From assembly GCA_050633625.1 (NCBI GenBank), contig JBOEGW010000007.1, forward strand, positions 1 to 64,000: a DNA stretch of 64,000 bases, given 5' to 3'. The notes beneath the pieces were generated by a model, which worked only from the letters and a program-made list of their open reading frames with translations, did not search any database and was not told the origin of the DNA. Source of the stretch: JBOEGW01 sp050633625. Its GTDB lineage: Bacteria > Pseudomonadota > Alphaproteobacteria > Rhodobacterales > Rhodobacteraceae. Positions 33,869 through 42,343 of the stretch are shown here, in pieces; position 1 is the stretch's first letter; every line of letters starts with the position of its first letter. The translations under genes were made by a program, and so were the position numbers.

Positions 33869-35617
33869 TTAAACCAGTTTCGCGCCAGCGCCGGTGATTG
33901 CATTTGTTGCGGCCGCATCGCCCATGAGCATTTCGTTATGGGGGGCACCCGAGGGGATCATGGGGAAACAGTTTTCGTGTTTTTCCACCAAAACGTCCAG
34001 AATGAACGGCCCGTCATAGGCCAGCATTTCCTCGATTGCATCGTCCAACTCCGCCGGATCGGACACCACGCGCCCCTTACAGCCGAAGGCTTCTGCCATT
34101 TTCACAAAGTCAGGCAGGCTCTCGGACCAGGAATGCGAATACCGCTCGCCATGCAGCAATTGTTGCCACTGGCGCACCATTCCAAGGCGTTCATTGTTGA
34201 GGATGAACTGTTTGATGGGCAGGCGGAATTGAACAGCGGTGCCCATTTCTTGCATGTTCATCAGCCAGCTCGCGTCGCCTGCCACGTTGATCACAACAGC
34301 TTCAGGATGCGCCATTTGCGCGCCCACGGTGGCGGGCAGGCCGTAGCCCATGGTGCCAAGCCCCCCGGAGGTCAGCCAGCGGTTTGGCTCATCGAATTTC
34401 ATGTATTGCGCCGCCCACATTTGGTGCTGGCCCACTTCGGTCGCGACATAGCGATCTTTGTCTTTGGTCAGGGCTTCAAGCCGCTCCAGCGCGTGTTGAG
34501 GTTTGATAATGCTGGAGGAATTTGTGTACTTCAGGCAATCCACCGCGCGCCATTCGGCAATTTGAGCGGTCCATGCGCTGATATCTTGCGTTTTGCGCCC
34601 GCGCGCTTTCCAGATGCGCAGGAGATCCTCAAGCACATGGCCCACATCGCCAATAATTGGCAGATCCACATGCACAACCTTATTGATCGACGAGGGATCA
34701 ATGTCGATGTGCACCTTTTTTGAGCCGGGCGAAAACGCGTCCAGTCGCCCTGTGATCCGGTCATCAAATCGCGCGCCGACACAGATCATCAGGTCGCAAT
34801 CATGCATCGCCATATTGGCCTCATACAGCCCGTGCATGCCCAGCATACCAAGCCAATGTTTGCCGGTGGAGGGGTAGGCCCCAAGGCCCATCAAAGTAGA
34901 GGTGATGGGAAAGCCCGTCGCATCCACTAGCTCGCGCAGCAATTGCGCCGCGCCGGGACCAGAGTTGATCACCCCGCCGCCCGTATAAAACACAGGGCGC
35001 TCGGCCGCTTCGATCATCGCTGCAAGTTCGAAGATGTCATCGGTATCCCCGCGCAGTTGCGGCGCGTAATGGGCGGTGTTCGCCTTGCCTTTGGGGGTGT
35101 AGTCGCCGGTGGCAAACTGCACGTCCTTGGGGATGTCGATCAGGGTTGGGCCGGGGCGCCCAGAGGTGGAGACGTGAAACGCCTGATGAATGGTTTCGGC
35201 CAAATCATCGGTGTCTTTCACCAGCCAATTGTGCTTGGTGCAGGGCCGCGTAATGCCCACGGTGTCCGCTTCCTGAAACCCATCGGTGCCGATCATGAAG
35301 GTCGGCACCTGACCTGTCAGAACCACAATAGGAATGGAGTCCAGCAAGGCATCGGTCAGCCCGGTCACGGCATTTGTTGCGCCCGGCCCAGAGGTCACCA
35401 AAACAACGCCGGGCTTGCCGGTAGAGCGCGCATAGCCCTCCGCCGCATGCACAGCCCCTTGCTCATGGCGCACCAGAACGTGACGAATGTCATTTTGTTG
35501 GAAAATCTCATCGTAAATCGGAAGGACAGCCCCCCCCGGATAGCCAAACACCGTGTCCACACCCTGATCCTTCAGGGCTTGAACTACCATTTTCGCTCCG
35601 GTCATTTGACGTGTCAT
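33869..35617 (-). CDS. ilvB: Acetolactate synthase large (catalytic) subunit
   Basis: 582 residues. TPP-dependent condensation of pyruvate to acetolactate, first common step of valine, leucine and isoleucine synthesis. YPGGAVLPIYDEI carries the N-terminal TPP region with RHEQGAVHAAEGYARSTGKPGV (catalytic Glu); the TPP/Mg motif is NVAGDASWLMNMQEMGTAVQ, and FILNNERLGMVRQWQ is the family signature. The ATG at 35617 follows GGAGAAGAG; an ATG 27 nt upstream is less likely. Preceded by a leader peptide and attenuator. Confidence 0.96.
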   Translation of the reverse strand: MTRQMTGAKMVVQALKDQGVDTVFGYPGGAVLPIYDEIFQQNDIRHVLVRHEQGAVHAAEGYARSTGKPGVVLVTSGPGATNAVTGLTDALLDSIPIVVLTGQVPTFMIGTDGFQEADTVGITRPCTKHNWLVKDTDDLAETIHQAFHVSTSGRPGPTLIDIPKDVQFATGDYTPKGKANTAHYAPQLRGDTDDIFELAAMIEAAERPVFYTGGGVINSGPGAAQLLRELVDATGFPITSTLMGLGAYPSTGKHWLGMLGMHGLYEANMAMHDCDLMICVGARFDDRITGRLDAFSPGSKKVHIDIDPSSINKVVHVDLPIIGDVGHVLEDLLRIWKARGRKTQDISAWTAQIAEWRAVDCLKYTNSSSIIKPQHALERLEALTKDKDRYVATEVGQHQMWAAQYMKFDEPNRWLTSGGLGTMGYGLPATVGAQMAHPEAVVINVAGDASWLMNMQEMGTAVQFRLPIKQFILNNERLGMVRQWQQLLHGERYSHSWSESLPDFVKMAEAFGCKGRVVSDPAELDDAIEEMLAYDGPFILDVLVEKHENCFPMIPSGAPHNEMLMGDAAATNAITGAGAKLV

Positions 35618-35652
35618 CTTCTCTTCTCCGTTCCACGCGTCCACTTAACAAC

Positions 35653-35679
35653 AAAAAAGCCCCCGATGATGTCGGGGGC
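35653..35679 (-). terminator. ilvB attenuator terminator
   Basis: On the minus strand: GCCCCCGA-CATCA-TCGGGGGC followed by TTTTTT. It lies between the leader peptide and ilvB, as in transcription attenuation. Confidence 0.87.
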
Positions 35680-35703
35680 GCATAAGGAAACCTAAGGGTT
35701 CCG

Positions 35704-35751
35704 TTACCGTCCCATGCGCCAAATTTTCACGACGACAAGAATGCGTTGCAT
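35704..35751 (-). CDS. ilvB leader peptide
   Basis: 15-codon ORF encoding MQRILVVVKIWRMGR, with ribosome site AAAGGAG 8 nt before the ATG. Six of its first ten residues are Ile, Leu or Val, exactly the end products of the pathway. It stops 25 nt before the attenuator hairpin. When charged Ile/Leu/Val tRNAs are scarce the ribosome should stall and let an antiterminator form, raising ilvBN expression; this follows the known model for E. coli ilv leaders and is inferred here. Confidence 0.85.
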   Translation of the reverse strand: MQRILVVVKIWRMGR

Positions 35752-35899
35752 CCAAGGTACTCCTTTGTTTGTCACAGGACATTATGGGGGGGATATGGGG
35801 GCGTCAATGGGATATTGCGTGAATAAAGTGTCGCACGGGTCACATTTTGCGAATTTTTATTGCGCAAATCTCCCTTTTGGCGATTTTTTCGGAAGGCGG

Positions 35900-36736
35900 T
35901 TAGCCTTTCACAGGGCGCGCACCGGGCAAATTGATCCGGGCGACCTGTTCCGCAATCGGATCGTTGGAGAGGGGATGTGGCGCATTGTCGAAGGCGTCAG
36001 GGTCGGTCAATTCAACCCATTCCCCGTTCACATAGACCTCAACCGGACCGAATTTGGCCTTGTAATCCATTTTGGGCGAGCCGGGCACCCAGTAGCCAAG
36101 ATACACATAGGGCAACCCTGCTTCCTGCGCGAGGCGGATGTGATCAAGGATGATGTAGGTGCCAAGGCTTTGGGCCGGCAAATCAGGCGTGTAAAAGCTA
36201 TAGACCATCGACAGCCCATCATCGAGTACATCGGTCAAGCACACAGCCGCCAAGGACCGGGCCTGCTCATCCGGGGCAGGCGGAGCGGAATATTCAATGA
36301 CGCGCGTCTTGATCGGCGTTTCCTCGATCATCGCGGCAAACTCAAACACATCCATATCCGCCATGCCGCCATCCGCGTGGCGCTGGCTCAGGTAGGTGCG
36401 AAACAACTCGAACTGTTCTTCGGTCGCCCAAGGCGCGCGCGTGCGGCGCACAAGGCTGGTGTTTCGTTTCTCGACGCGTTTTTGGCTCTTTGAGGGGGCG
36501 AAATCTGCAACGCGGATGCGCGCTGACAAACAAGCGCTACAATCGGCGCAAGACGGCCGGTACAGCACATTTTGCGAGCGACGAAACCCTTGTTTTGAAA
36601 GCGCATCGTTGAGGTCACTCGCCTGTTCGCCTTGCAACGCCGTAAACAGTTTACGCTCCATCCGCCCATCCAAATACGGACATGGTTGTGGCGCAGTAAC
36701 GTAAAACTGCGGCGCAAGTGGAAGTGAGTGACGCAT
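35900..36736 (-). CDS. bpt: Aspartate/glutamate leucyltransferase
   Basis: 278 residues. Transfers leucine from Leu-tRNA to N-terminal Asp or Glu of proteins, marking them for ClpS/ClpAP (N-degron pathway). The Cys-rich YRPSCADCSACLSARIRV segment, FRRSQNVLYRPS, and C-terminal MVYSFYTPDLPAQSLGTYIILDHI and LPYVYLGYWVPGSPKMDYKAKFGP are typical of Ate/Bpt enzymes. Bpt rather than arginyl-type Ate is inferred from the bacterial context. The ATG at 36736 (MRHSLPLAPQFYVT) was chosen over one at 36799 for homology. Monocistronic. Confidence 0.93.
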   Translation of the reverse strand: MRHSLPLAPQFYVTAPQPCPYLDGRMERKLFTALQGEQASDLNDALSKQGFRRSQNVLYRPSCADCSACLSARIRVADFAPSKSQKRVEKRNTSLVRRTRAPWATEEQFELFRTYLSQRHADGGMADMDVFEFAAMIEETPIKTRVIEYSAPPAPDEQARSLAAVCLTDVLDDGLSMVYSFYTPDLPAQSLGTYIILDHIRLAQEAGLPYVYLGYWVPGSPKMDYKAKFGPVEVYVNGEWVELTDPDAFDNAPHPLSNDPIAEQVARINLPGARPVKG

Positions 36737-36849
36737 AAACTTAGGGTGCCAAATTTGCCGATTTAAGGAAACCCTAGCAAACCAACGCGCCGCTTCCAAG
36801 CCCTATGGCGCAAGGGGGTTAAGGGTGTGTGGCCAAAACCCAGCGTAAT

Positions 36850-37305
36850 TTAATGGCGGGCGCCTTTGTTGAGCGCTGTTGTGCCCAGCACCATATCGCT
36901 CAAACCTTGGCCGCGCGGGGTCGTCAACATCATCACAAAGGAGACGATTTGAAGAATGAAAAACGCCATCGACACATAATATCCAAGGGTGTGCATCGTC
37001 GCCAAGCCCGGGTCGAGCCGATCACCCTGCAAGGTGCGGATCTCAATCGACATCACCCGCATGCCCCAAGTCGCAGAGCCATTGGCAAGCGTCACAACCC
37101 GATACACAAACCCCAGAACAAAGAACAAAAATCCGGCAAATATCAAGCCGATGCCAAGGGTCGCAACAAACACAAGAAGCAAAAACCCGACAACAATCAC
37201 AGTGTCGATGATCCAGGCGACAAACCGTTTGAACGGCACATCGGCATAGAATTCGGCCTGATATTCGGGGTCAGGAAGGGCGTTGTAGGCTGTGCGTTCG
37301 GTCAT
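36850..37305 (-). CDS. RDD family membrane protein
   Basis: 151 residues. RFVAWIIDTVIVVGFLLLVF contains the Arg-Asp-type RDD signature, followed by further membrane segments (ATLGIGLIFAGFLFFVLGFVY and LGYYVSMAFFILQIVSFVMM) and SATWGMRVMSIEIRTLQG. Family members are often small ion- or stress-related membrane proteins; the function here is unknown. The ATG at 37305 was chosen because the upstream extension in the same frame has no homology. Confidence 0.88.
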   Translation of the reverse strand: MTERTAYNALPDPEYQAEFYADVPFKRFVAWIIDTVIVVGFLLLVFVATLGIGLIFAGFLFFVLGFVYRVVTLANGSATWGMRVMSIEIRTLQGDRLDPGLATMHTLGYYVSMAFFILQIVSFVMMLTTPRGQGLSDMVLGTTALNKGARH

Positions 37306-37385
37306 GATCTCTGCTTTTGTTTGTGCGTTACTGCCATGTCCCCCGGCCCTTGAAAACCCAAAGGCCGGGGGCATTTCGCGTCAGA

Positions 37386-37904
37386 TTACTTTTTCGGCTC
37401 CTTCAAGACTTCATCATCCGAGGCACCGTCTTCTGTGACCTCGCTCACCGAGCGCGCCTCACTTGCCGCAGCAACCCGTTCGTCCATGAATTGGTCAAAC
37501 TCGGATTTGTCTTTGGCCTGACGCAAACGATCAAGGAAGGTTTCAAACTGTTCCTGCTCGTCCATCAGCCGTTTCAGCGTATCGGCCTTATACGCATCAA
37601 AAGCGCTGTTGCCGGAGCTGCGAAACCCGTGGCGGCGCCCCATTTGAACGGCCTCATCATAACGACCGTGGTGATGTGCGTGGCGATGTGCGTGGCGGTG
37701 GCGGCGAGCGCCGCAAGATTGTGCGAACATTTTTTTGCTCCAGATCATGTAAAAGAGAAGTGCGAGGCCGATAGGCCAAACGAAGATCATCCCAAGCACC
37801 ATGAGGGCCATCCACGCGCCTTTGCCGCGCGCATCTAGCCAGCTTTCAGTGCGGCTGAGCCAGCCGGAGGCAGGTGGGAACTGTGGGTCTGCATAGCTCG
37901 ACAT
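37386..37904 (-). CDS. DUF2852 family protein
   Basis: 172 residues with one strong membrane segment (GAWMALMVLGMIFVWPIGLALLFYMIW), a His-rich cytoplasmic stretch (RRHRHAHRHAHHHGRYD) and a coiled, acidic C-terminal part (LKRLMDEQEQFETFLDRLRQAKDKSEFDQFMDER) as in DUF2852 proteins of Rhodobacterales. The His cluster could bind metal; this is speculative. The ATG at 37904 follows AAAGGA. Confidence 0.85.
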   Translation of the reverse strand: MSSYADPQFPPASGWLSRTESWLDARGKGAWMALMVLGMIFVWPIGLALLFYMIWSKKMFAQSCGARRHRHAHRHAHHHGRYDEAVQMGRRHGFRSSGNSAFDAYKADTLKRLMDEQEQFETFLDRLRQAKDKSEFDQFMDERVAAASEARSVSEVTEDGASDDEVLKEPKK

Positions 37905-38037
37905 TCTAAGTCCTTTCATAGGCGCAGGGCGCGTTTCTGTTTGAAAGGCAATGTAAATGCCCTTCACATTATGAAAGATGGGGCGCGCGGTGTGCCTGCG
38001 CAAGGGGGTATGTGAAACTATTTTACATTATCATTAT

Positions 38038-38505
38038 TTATGTTGTGAAATCAGCGATTTGCGCGCCTGTAATCCGCTCAATGTCGCGCGGATCAGCCGC
38101 GAAAATATGCCGTGGCGTGCCCGCGGCCCCCCAGATTTGCGCGAAATCTCGCAACCGAGGGTCCATAAAACTGCGCGGTGGCGTCACATGTCCAATCGGC
38201 GCAACGCCGCCAATCGCAAAGCCAGTTTGCGCGCGCACCTGTTTGGCGTCCGCTTTGCGCAGCTCACACCCGGCCACCGCGCTGGCTTTGCGCATGTCGA
38301 CCTGATTGCCGCCCGCCGTCAGAAACAAGATCACCCGGTCCTGAGGGTCGCTGACAAGGATGGATTTCACGATCTGATCAATCTCGCAGCCCGCCGCCCG
38401 CGCCGCGTCTTGCGCGGTCCTTGTGCCGTCCAGCATCTCCAAAATCTCCACCTCAAGCCCCGCCGCATCCAAAGCCGCGCGCACCCGTTTCAAAGATTTG
38501 CTCAT
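38038..38505 (-). CDS. YbaK/EbsC family aminoacyl-tRNA deacylase
   Basis: 155 residues. Residues about 25-150 match the YbaK/ProX editing domain: IDQIVKSILVS, VILFLTAGGNQVDMRKAS, AQTGFAIGGVAPIGH (containing the conserved GGVxPxGH motif) and MDPRLRDF. Members hydrolyse mischarged tRNAs such as Cys- or Ala-tRNA-Pro in trans. The ATG at 38505 follows GGAGG. Divergent from glnE across 92 bp. Confidence 0.9.
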   Translation of the reverse strand: MSKSLKRVRAALDAAGLEVEILEMLDGTRTAQDAARAAGCEIDQIVKSILVSDPQDRVILFLTAGGNQVDMRKASAVAGCELRKADAKQVRAQTGFAIGGVAPIGHVTPPRSFMDPRLRDFAQIWGAAGTPRHIFAADPRDIERITGAQIADFTT

Positions 38506-38597
38506 GTCTGCTGCCTCCGCCAAGAATTGCATATACGCCACACTATGCCCGGCGCGATCCTGCTTGACCATGAACAGCGCGCCGCTAGGTTTGCACA

Positions 38598-41396
38598 ATG
38601 AGTTTTGCCAGCCAAATCACCCGCATACCTTTGCCCTTTGACCCGGATCGCGGCGCGGAAATTGTGGCGCTCTTTTCGGATTTGCCACCTGAGCTGCGCG
38701 AAGTCTTGCGCGGGGCGGGCGGGAGTTCGCCTTATCTTTGCGGATTGATGCACAGCGAGGCCGATTGGTTGCGCGCTGCTTTTTCGCGCGATCCGCGCAC
38801 CGTTTTCGAGGGCGTTCTGGCCGATATGGGCGGCGAAACGGATGCCGATTTGCGCCGGTCCCTGCGCCAAGCCAAACGACGCGCCGCGCTTTTCACAGCG
38901 CTTGCGGATCTGGCCGGGGTCTGGTCGCTCGAACAGGTCACATCCGCGCTCACAAAGCTAGGGGAAACGGCGACCGACATGGCGCTCAAATTCCACGTCG
39001 CTCAGGAAATCAAACGTGGAAAACTGCCGGGGGCCAATGAGGACGACATCAAGACTGCTGGCGGCGCGGTGGCCTTGGCGATGGGCAAAATGGGCGCGTA
39101 TGAGCTGAACTACTCAAGCGACATCGACCTGATCATGCTGTTTGATGAAAGCCGCTATGAGCGCGACGATTTCCATGAAGCGCGCGCCAGCCTGATCCGC
39201 GCAACGCGGCGCATGTCCTTGATGCTGTCCGAAAATACAGCAGAGGGATATGTGTTTCGCACGGATTTGCGCCTGCGCCCGGACCCATCCGTAACGCCCG
39301 TGATCCTGTCAATGGAAGCGGCGGAACGCTATTATGAAAGCTTGGGGCGCACCTGGGAGCGCGCCGCCCACATCAAGGCGCGCCCCTGTGCGGGCGATAT
39401 TGCGGTGGGTGAAGCCTATTTGACCCGCTTGAGGCCGTTCATCTGGCGCAAGCACCTCGATTTTGCCGCCATCCAAGACGCCCATGACATGCGGCTGCGT
39501 ATTCGCGAACATAAGGGGCTTGGCGGGCCGATTACCCTTGAAGGCCATAATATGAAACTTGGGCGCGGCGGCATCCGCGAGATCGAGTTTTTCGCCCAAA
39601 CCCGGCAGTTGATCGCCGGAGGGCGCGACGATGAATTGCGTATGCGTGCCACTGTGCCCGCCCTTGAAGCGCTGGCTGAGAAGGGCTGGATTGAACCGGA
39701 GGTCAGCGCGGCGTTGATCGGCCATTATCGGACCCACCGCGACATTGAGCACCGCTTACAAATGGTGCGCGATGCGCAGACCCACGATTTGCCCAAAACG
39801 CCGGACGGGTTCTTGCGCCTTGCCAATATGATGGGCGAGGGCGACGCGCAGGCCCTCAGAACCCGGCTCCAAAGCGCGCTTACCCATGTGCACGAGATGA
39901 GCGAAGGGTTTTTTGCGCCCGAAGGCCCAACAACAGAGCCAGAGGCGCAAGACCCGGAGAAAGCGGCGATTTTTGAACGCTGGGAAAGCTATCCGGCCCT
40001 GCGCTCACCGCGCGCTGGCGAGATTTTCCAGCGTCTCAAGCCCGAACTCCTTACCCGGCTCGCAGAGGCAGCACGCCCGCGGGAGGCTGTGGATCAATTT
40101 GATGCGTTTCTGAAAGGGTTGCCCGCCGGGGTACAGCTGTTTTCATTGTTTGAAGCCAACCCGCATATGCTCGATCTGATCGTCGATATTGCCGCCACAG
40201 CGCCCGCACTGGCTGTCTATCTTGGGCGCAATGCACAGGTGCTCGATGCTGTCATTGGCGGTGATTTCTTTGCGCCTTGGCCCGGCGCCAAGGGGCTTGA
40301 GGCGGCGTTGCGCAACGCGCTCGAAAGCGCGCAGGGGGATTATGAGGCACAGCTTGATGGGGCGCGTCGATGGCGCAAGGAATGGCATTTTCGCATAGGG
40401 GTTCACCATTTGCGCGGGTTGATTTCGGGCAATGAGGCCGGGGCGCAATACGCCGATTTGGCCGATGCTGTCGTGCGCGTCATTTGGGACGTTGTGGTGG
40501 CGCAATTCTCCACGAAACACGGGTCTGAGCCGGGCAGGGGCGCAGCACTGATTGGCATGGGCAGCCTTGGCGCACGGGCTGTTTCGGCAAGTTCTGACCT
40601 TGACGTGATCATGATCTATGACGCGGCCGGCGTTGAGGCGTCAGAGGGCAAACGCCCTTTGAATGCGCGCACATATTACGCGCGCCTGACCCAAGCTTTC
40701 GTGACCGCACTCACCGCGCCCATGCCCGAAGGCACGCTCTATGAGGTCGATATGCGCCTGCGCCCTTCCGGTCGGCAAGGCCCGGTGGCCACGTCCCTTG
40801 ATGCGTTTCGCAGCTATCAAGAAAGCGAGGCTTGGACCTGGGAGCATCTCGCGCTCACCCGTGCGCGGGCAGTGGCGGGCAACCCTGAGATTGGCGCGGC
40901 GGTGGCTGAGGTGCGCGAAATGGTCCTTGGACCCGTGCGCGACCAAGCCAAAACCATCAATGACGTGATCGAGATGCGCGCGCGCATTTTTGAAAGCGGC
41001 AAACCGGCAGGCCCGCTCGAAATCAAGGTCGGCCCCGGACGCATTCAGGACATCGAGCTTTTGGCGCAATGCGCGGCCTTGCTCTCGCCCACAACACCGC
41101 GCGCCACGACCGATCAAATCCAAGCCGGGGTGGGCATTGGTTGGATCACGCCGAAAGAGGCAACAGCGCTGTGCCGGGCCTATGATTTGCTGCGTCGATT
41201 GCAACTTGCCTCCAAACTGCTCACCGATGCCCCGCTTGATCTGGAGGCCATCGGCAAGGGCGGGCTGGACTTTTTGCTGCGCAAAACCGGCGCGCAATCG
41301 GCGCAAAAACTGCTTGACCAAGTGGCGCGATGCACGCAAGCCGGAGCACAGGCGATCGAGGCTATTTTGGCACGCAAACCCGGAGATGTGACATGA
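38598..41396 (+). CDS. glnE: Bifunctional glutamine synthetase adenylyltransferase/deadenylase
   Basis: 932 residues, the usual size. Adds AMP to, and removes it from, glutamine synthetase in response to PII proteins, tuning nitrogen assimilation. It has two nucleotidyltransferase domains: the N-terminal removing domain with NYSSDIDLIMLFDE, and the C-terminal adenylating domain with SSDLDVIMIYDA, each carrying the catalytic DxD pair. GRGGIREIEFFAQTRQLIAGG and GRIQDIELLAQCAALL are the matching helical motifs. Its stop overlaps the next small ORF by 4 bp (ATGA). Confidence 0.96.
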   Translation: MSFASQITRIPLPFDPDRGAEIVALFSDLPPELREVLRGAGGSSPYLCGLMHSEADWLRAAFSRDPRTVFEGVLADMGGETDADLRRSLRQAKRRAALFTALADLAGVWSLEQVTSALTKLGETATDMALKFHVAQEIKRGKLPGANEDDIKTAGGAVALAMGKMGAYELNYSSDIDLIMLFDESRYERDDFHEARASLIRATRRMSLMLSENTAEGYVFRTDLRLRPDPSVTPVILSMEAAERYYESLGRTWERAAHIKARPCAGDIAVGEAYLTRLRPFIWRKHLDFAAIQDAHDMRLRIREHKGLGGPITLEGHNMKLGRGGIREIEFFAQTRQLIAGGRDDELRMRATVPALEALAEKGWIEPEVSAALIGHYRTHRDIEHRLQMVRDAQTHDLPKTPDGFLRLANMMGEGDAQALRTRLQSALTHVHEMSEGFFAPEGPTTEPEAQDPEKAAIFERWESYPALRSPRAGEIFQRLKPELLTRLAEAARPREAVDQFDAFLKGLPAGVQLFSLFEANPHMLDLIVDIAATAPALAVYLGRNAQVLDAVIGGDFFAPWPGAKGLEAALRNALESAQGDYEAQLDGARRWRKEWHFRIGVHHLRGLISGNEAGAQYADLADAVVRVIWDVVVAQFSTKHGSEPGRGAALIGMGSLGARAVSASSDLDVIMIYDAAGVEASEGKRPLNARTYYARLTQAFVTALTAPMPEGTLYEVDMRLRPSGRQGPVATSLDAFRSYQESEAWTWEHLALTRARAVAGNPEIGAAVAEVREMVLGPVRDQAKTINDVIEMRARIFESGKPAGPLEIKVGPGRIQDIELLAQCAALLSPTTPRATTDQIQAGVGIGWITPKEATALCRAYDLLRRLQLASKLLTDAPLDLEAIGKGGLDFLLRKTGAQSAQKLLDQVARCTQAGAQAIEAILARKPGDVT

Positions 41397-41656
41397 CCGA
41401 CTTGGACCCGCGCGGCTTGATCCGCGACGCTTACGCGATGGAGAAAATCAGCGGACCGGAATGTCGGACTGTGTTTTTGGATTGGGCCATGAGCCGCCCG
41501 GACGGGGACGAGCGCGCGCAAATCGACGCGCTCTTGGCCGCATATGGCGCGCCCGATCATCCAATGACGCAGGTGTTGCGCGAAGGTTTGTCACATGACG
41601 CACCAGCGCCCAAACGCCGGGGCGGCGCGCTCGGTCGGCGCAAAGCGCACCACTAA
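41393..41656 (+). CDS. Small conserved protein coupled to glnE
   Basis: 87 residues, MTDLDPRGLIRDAYAMEKIS..., with an acidic, helical first half, a single Cys in GPECRTVFLDWAMSRP and a basic C-terminus (PAPKRRGGALGRRKAHH). No recognised domain. Start chosen at the ATGA overlap with glnE rather than the upstream in-frame ATG at 41330. The tight coupling suggests production together with GlnE; the role is unknown. Confidence 0.75.
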   Translation: MTDLDPRGLIRDAYAMEKISGPECRTVFLDWAMSRPDGDERAQIDALLAAYGAPDHPMTQVLREGLSHDAPAPKRRGGALGRRKAHH

Positions 41657-41680
41657 ATACGCGCATAAACAGCAGGTCTG

Positions 41681-42331
41681 TCAGGCGAAAGGATCGGCTT
41701 TCGCAAGGTTTGCCGCCGCCCATGCCAGCCCTTCAATCGCCGCCCAATCGCCAAGCTCCACAAGGGACTTGGGCGCAACCCACGACCCGCCAGCGCAAAT
41801 CACATTCGGCAAATCAAGGTAGTCGCGCGCATTGTCCTGGCTTACGCCCCCTGTCGGGCAAAAGCGGACTTGGGGCAGGGGAGAAGACAGCGCCTTCAAG
41901 AAGGGCGCGCCGCCAGCCGCACCCGCTGGAAAGAACTTCTGCACAGTATAACCACGTTCAAGAAGCCGCATCGCCTCTGAGGCGGAGGCCGCACCGGGCA
42001 ATAAGGGCAGCCCCTCGTCTTCGCAGGCCTGCAAAATCGTATCTGTCGCACCGGGCGACACGCCAAATTGCGCCCCCGCCGCTTTCGCCGCTTTCACATC
42101 GGCCGGGGTCAACAAGGTGCCAGCTCCCACAACACCGCCCTCAACCTCCGCCATTGCGCGGATCACCTCAAGGGCCGCATCGGTGCGCAGCGTGACCTCA
42201 AGCGCAGGCAATCCCCCCGCCACCAGCGCCTTGGCGAGCGGCGCCGCATGGGCAACCTCATCCACCACAAGGACCGGAACAATCGGCGCGAGGGCGCAAA
42301 TTTCGGCGGCGCGTATGCTTTTGTCTGTCAT
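41681..42331 (-). CDS. eda: 2-dehydro-3-deoxy-phosphogluconate aldolase
   Basis: 216 residues. Cleaves KDPG to pyruvate and glyceraldehyde 3-phosphate in the Entner-Doudoroff pathway. VVDEVAHAAPLAKALVAGGLPALEVTLRT contains the conserved Glu; the Schiff-base Lys lies in YTVQKFFPAG, and VRFCPTGGVS is the phosphate-binding loop. Encoded 12 bp downstream of edd in the same transcript. Confidence 0.95.
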   Translation of the reverse strand: MTDKSIRAAEICALAPIVPVLVVDEVAHAAPLAKALVAGGLPALEVTLRTDAALEVIRAMAEVEGGVVGAGTLLTPADVKAAKAAGAQFGVSPGATDTILQACEDEGLPLLPGAASASEAMRLLERGYTVQKFFPAGAAGGAPFLKALSSPLPQVRFCPTGGVSQDNARDYLDLPNVICAGGSWVAPKSLVELGDWAAIEGLAWAAANLAKADPFA

Positions 42332-42343
42332 CTTTGTTGGTCC

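Noticed and set aside
35714..36493. 259-aa plus-strand open frame over bpt
   Set aside because: Antisense of bpt and of the ilv leader region; no recognisable domain.
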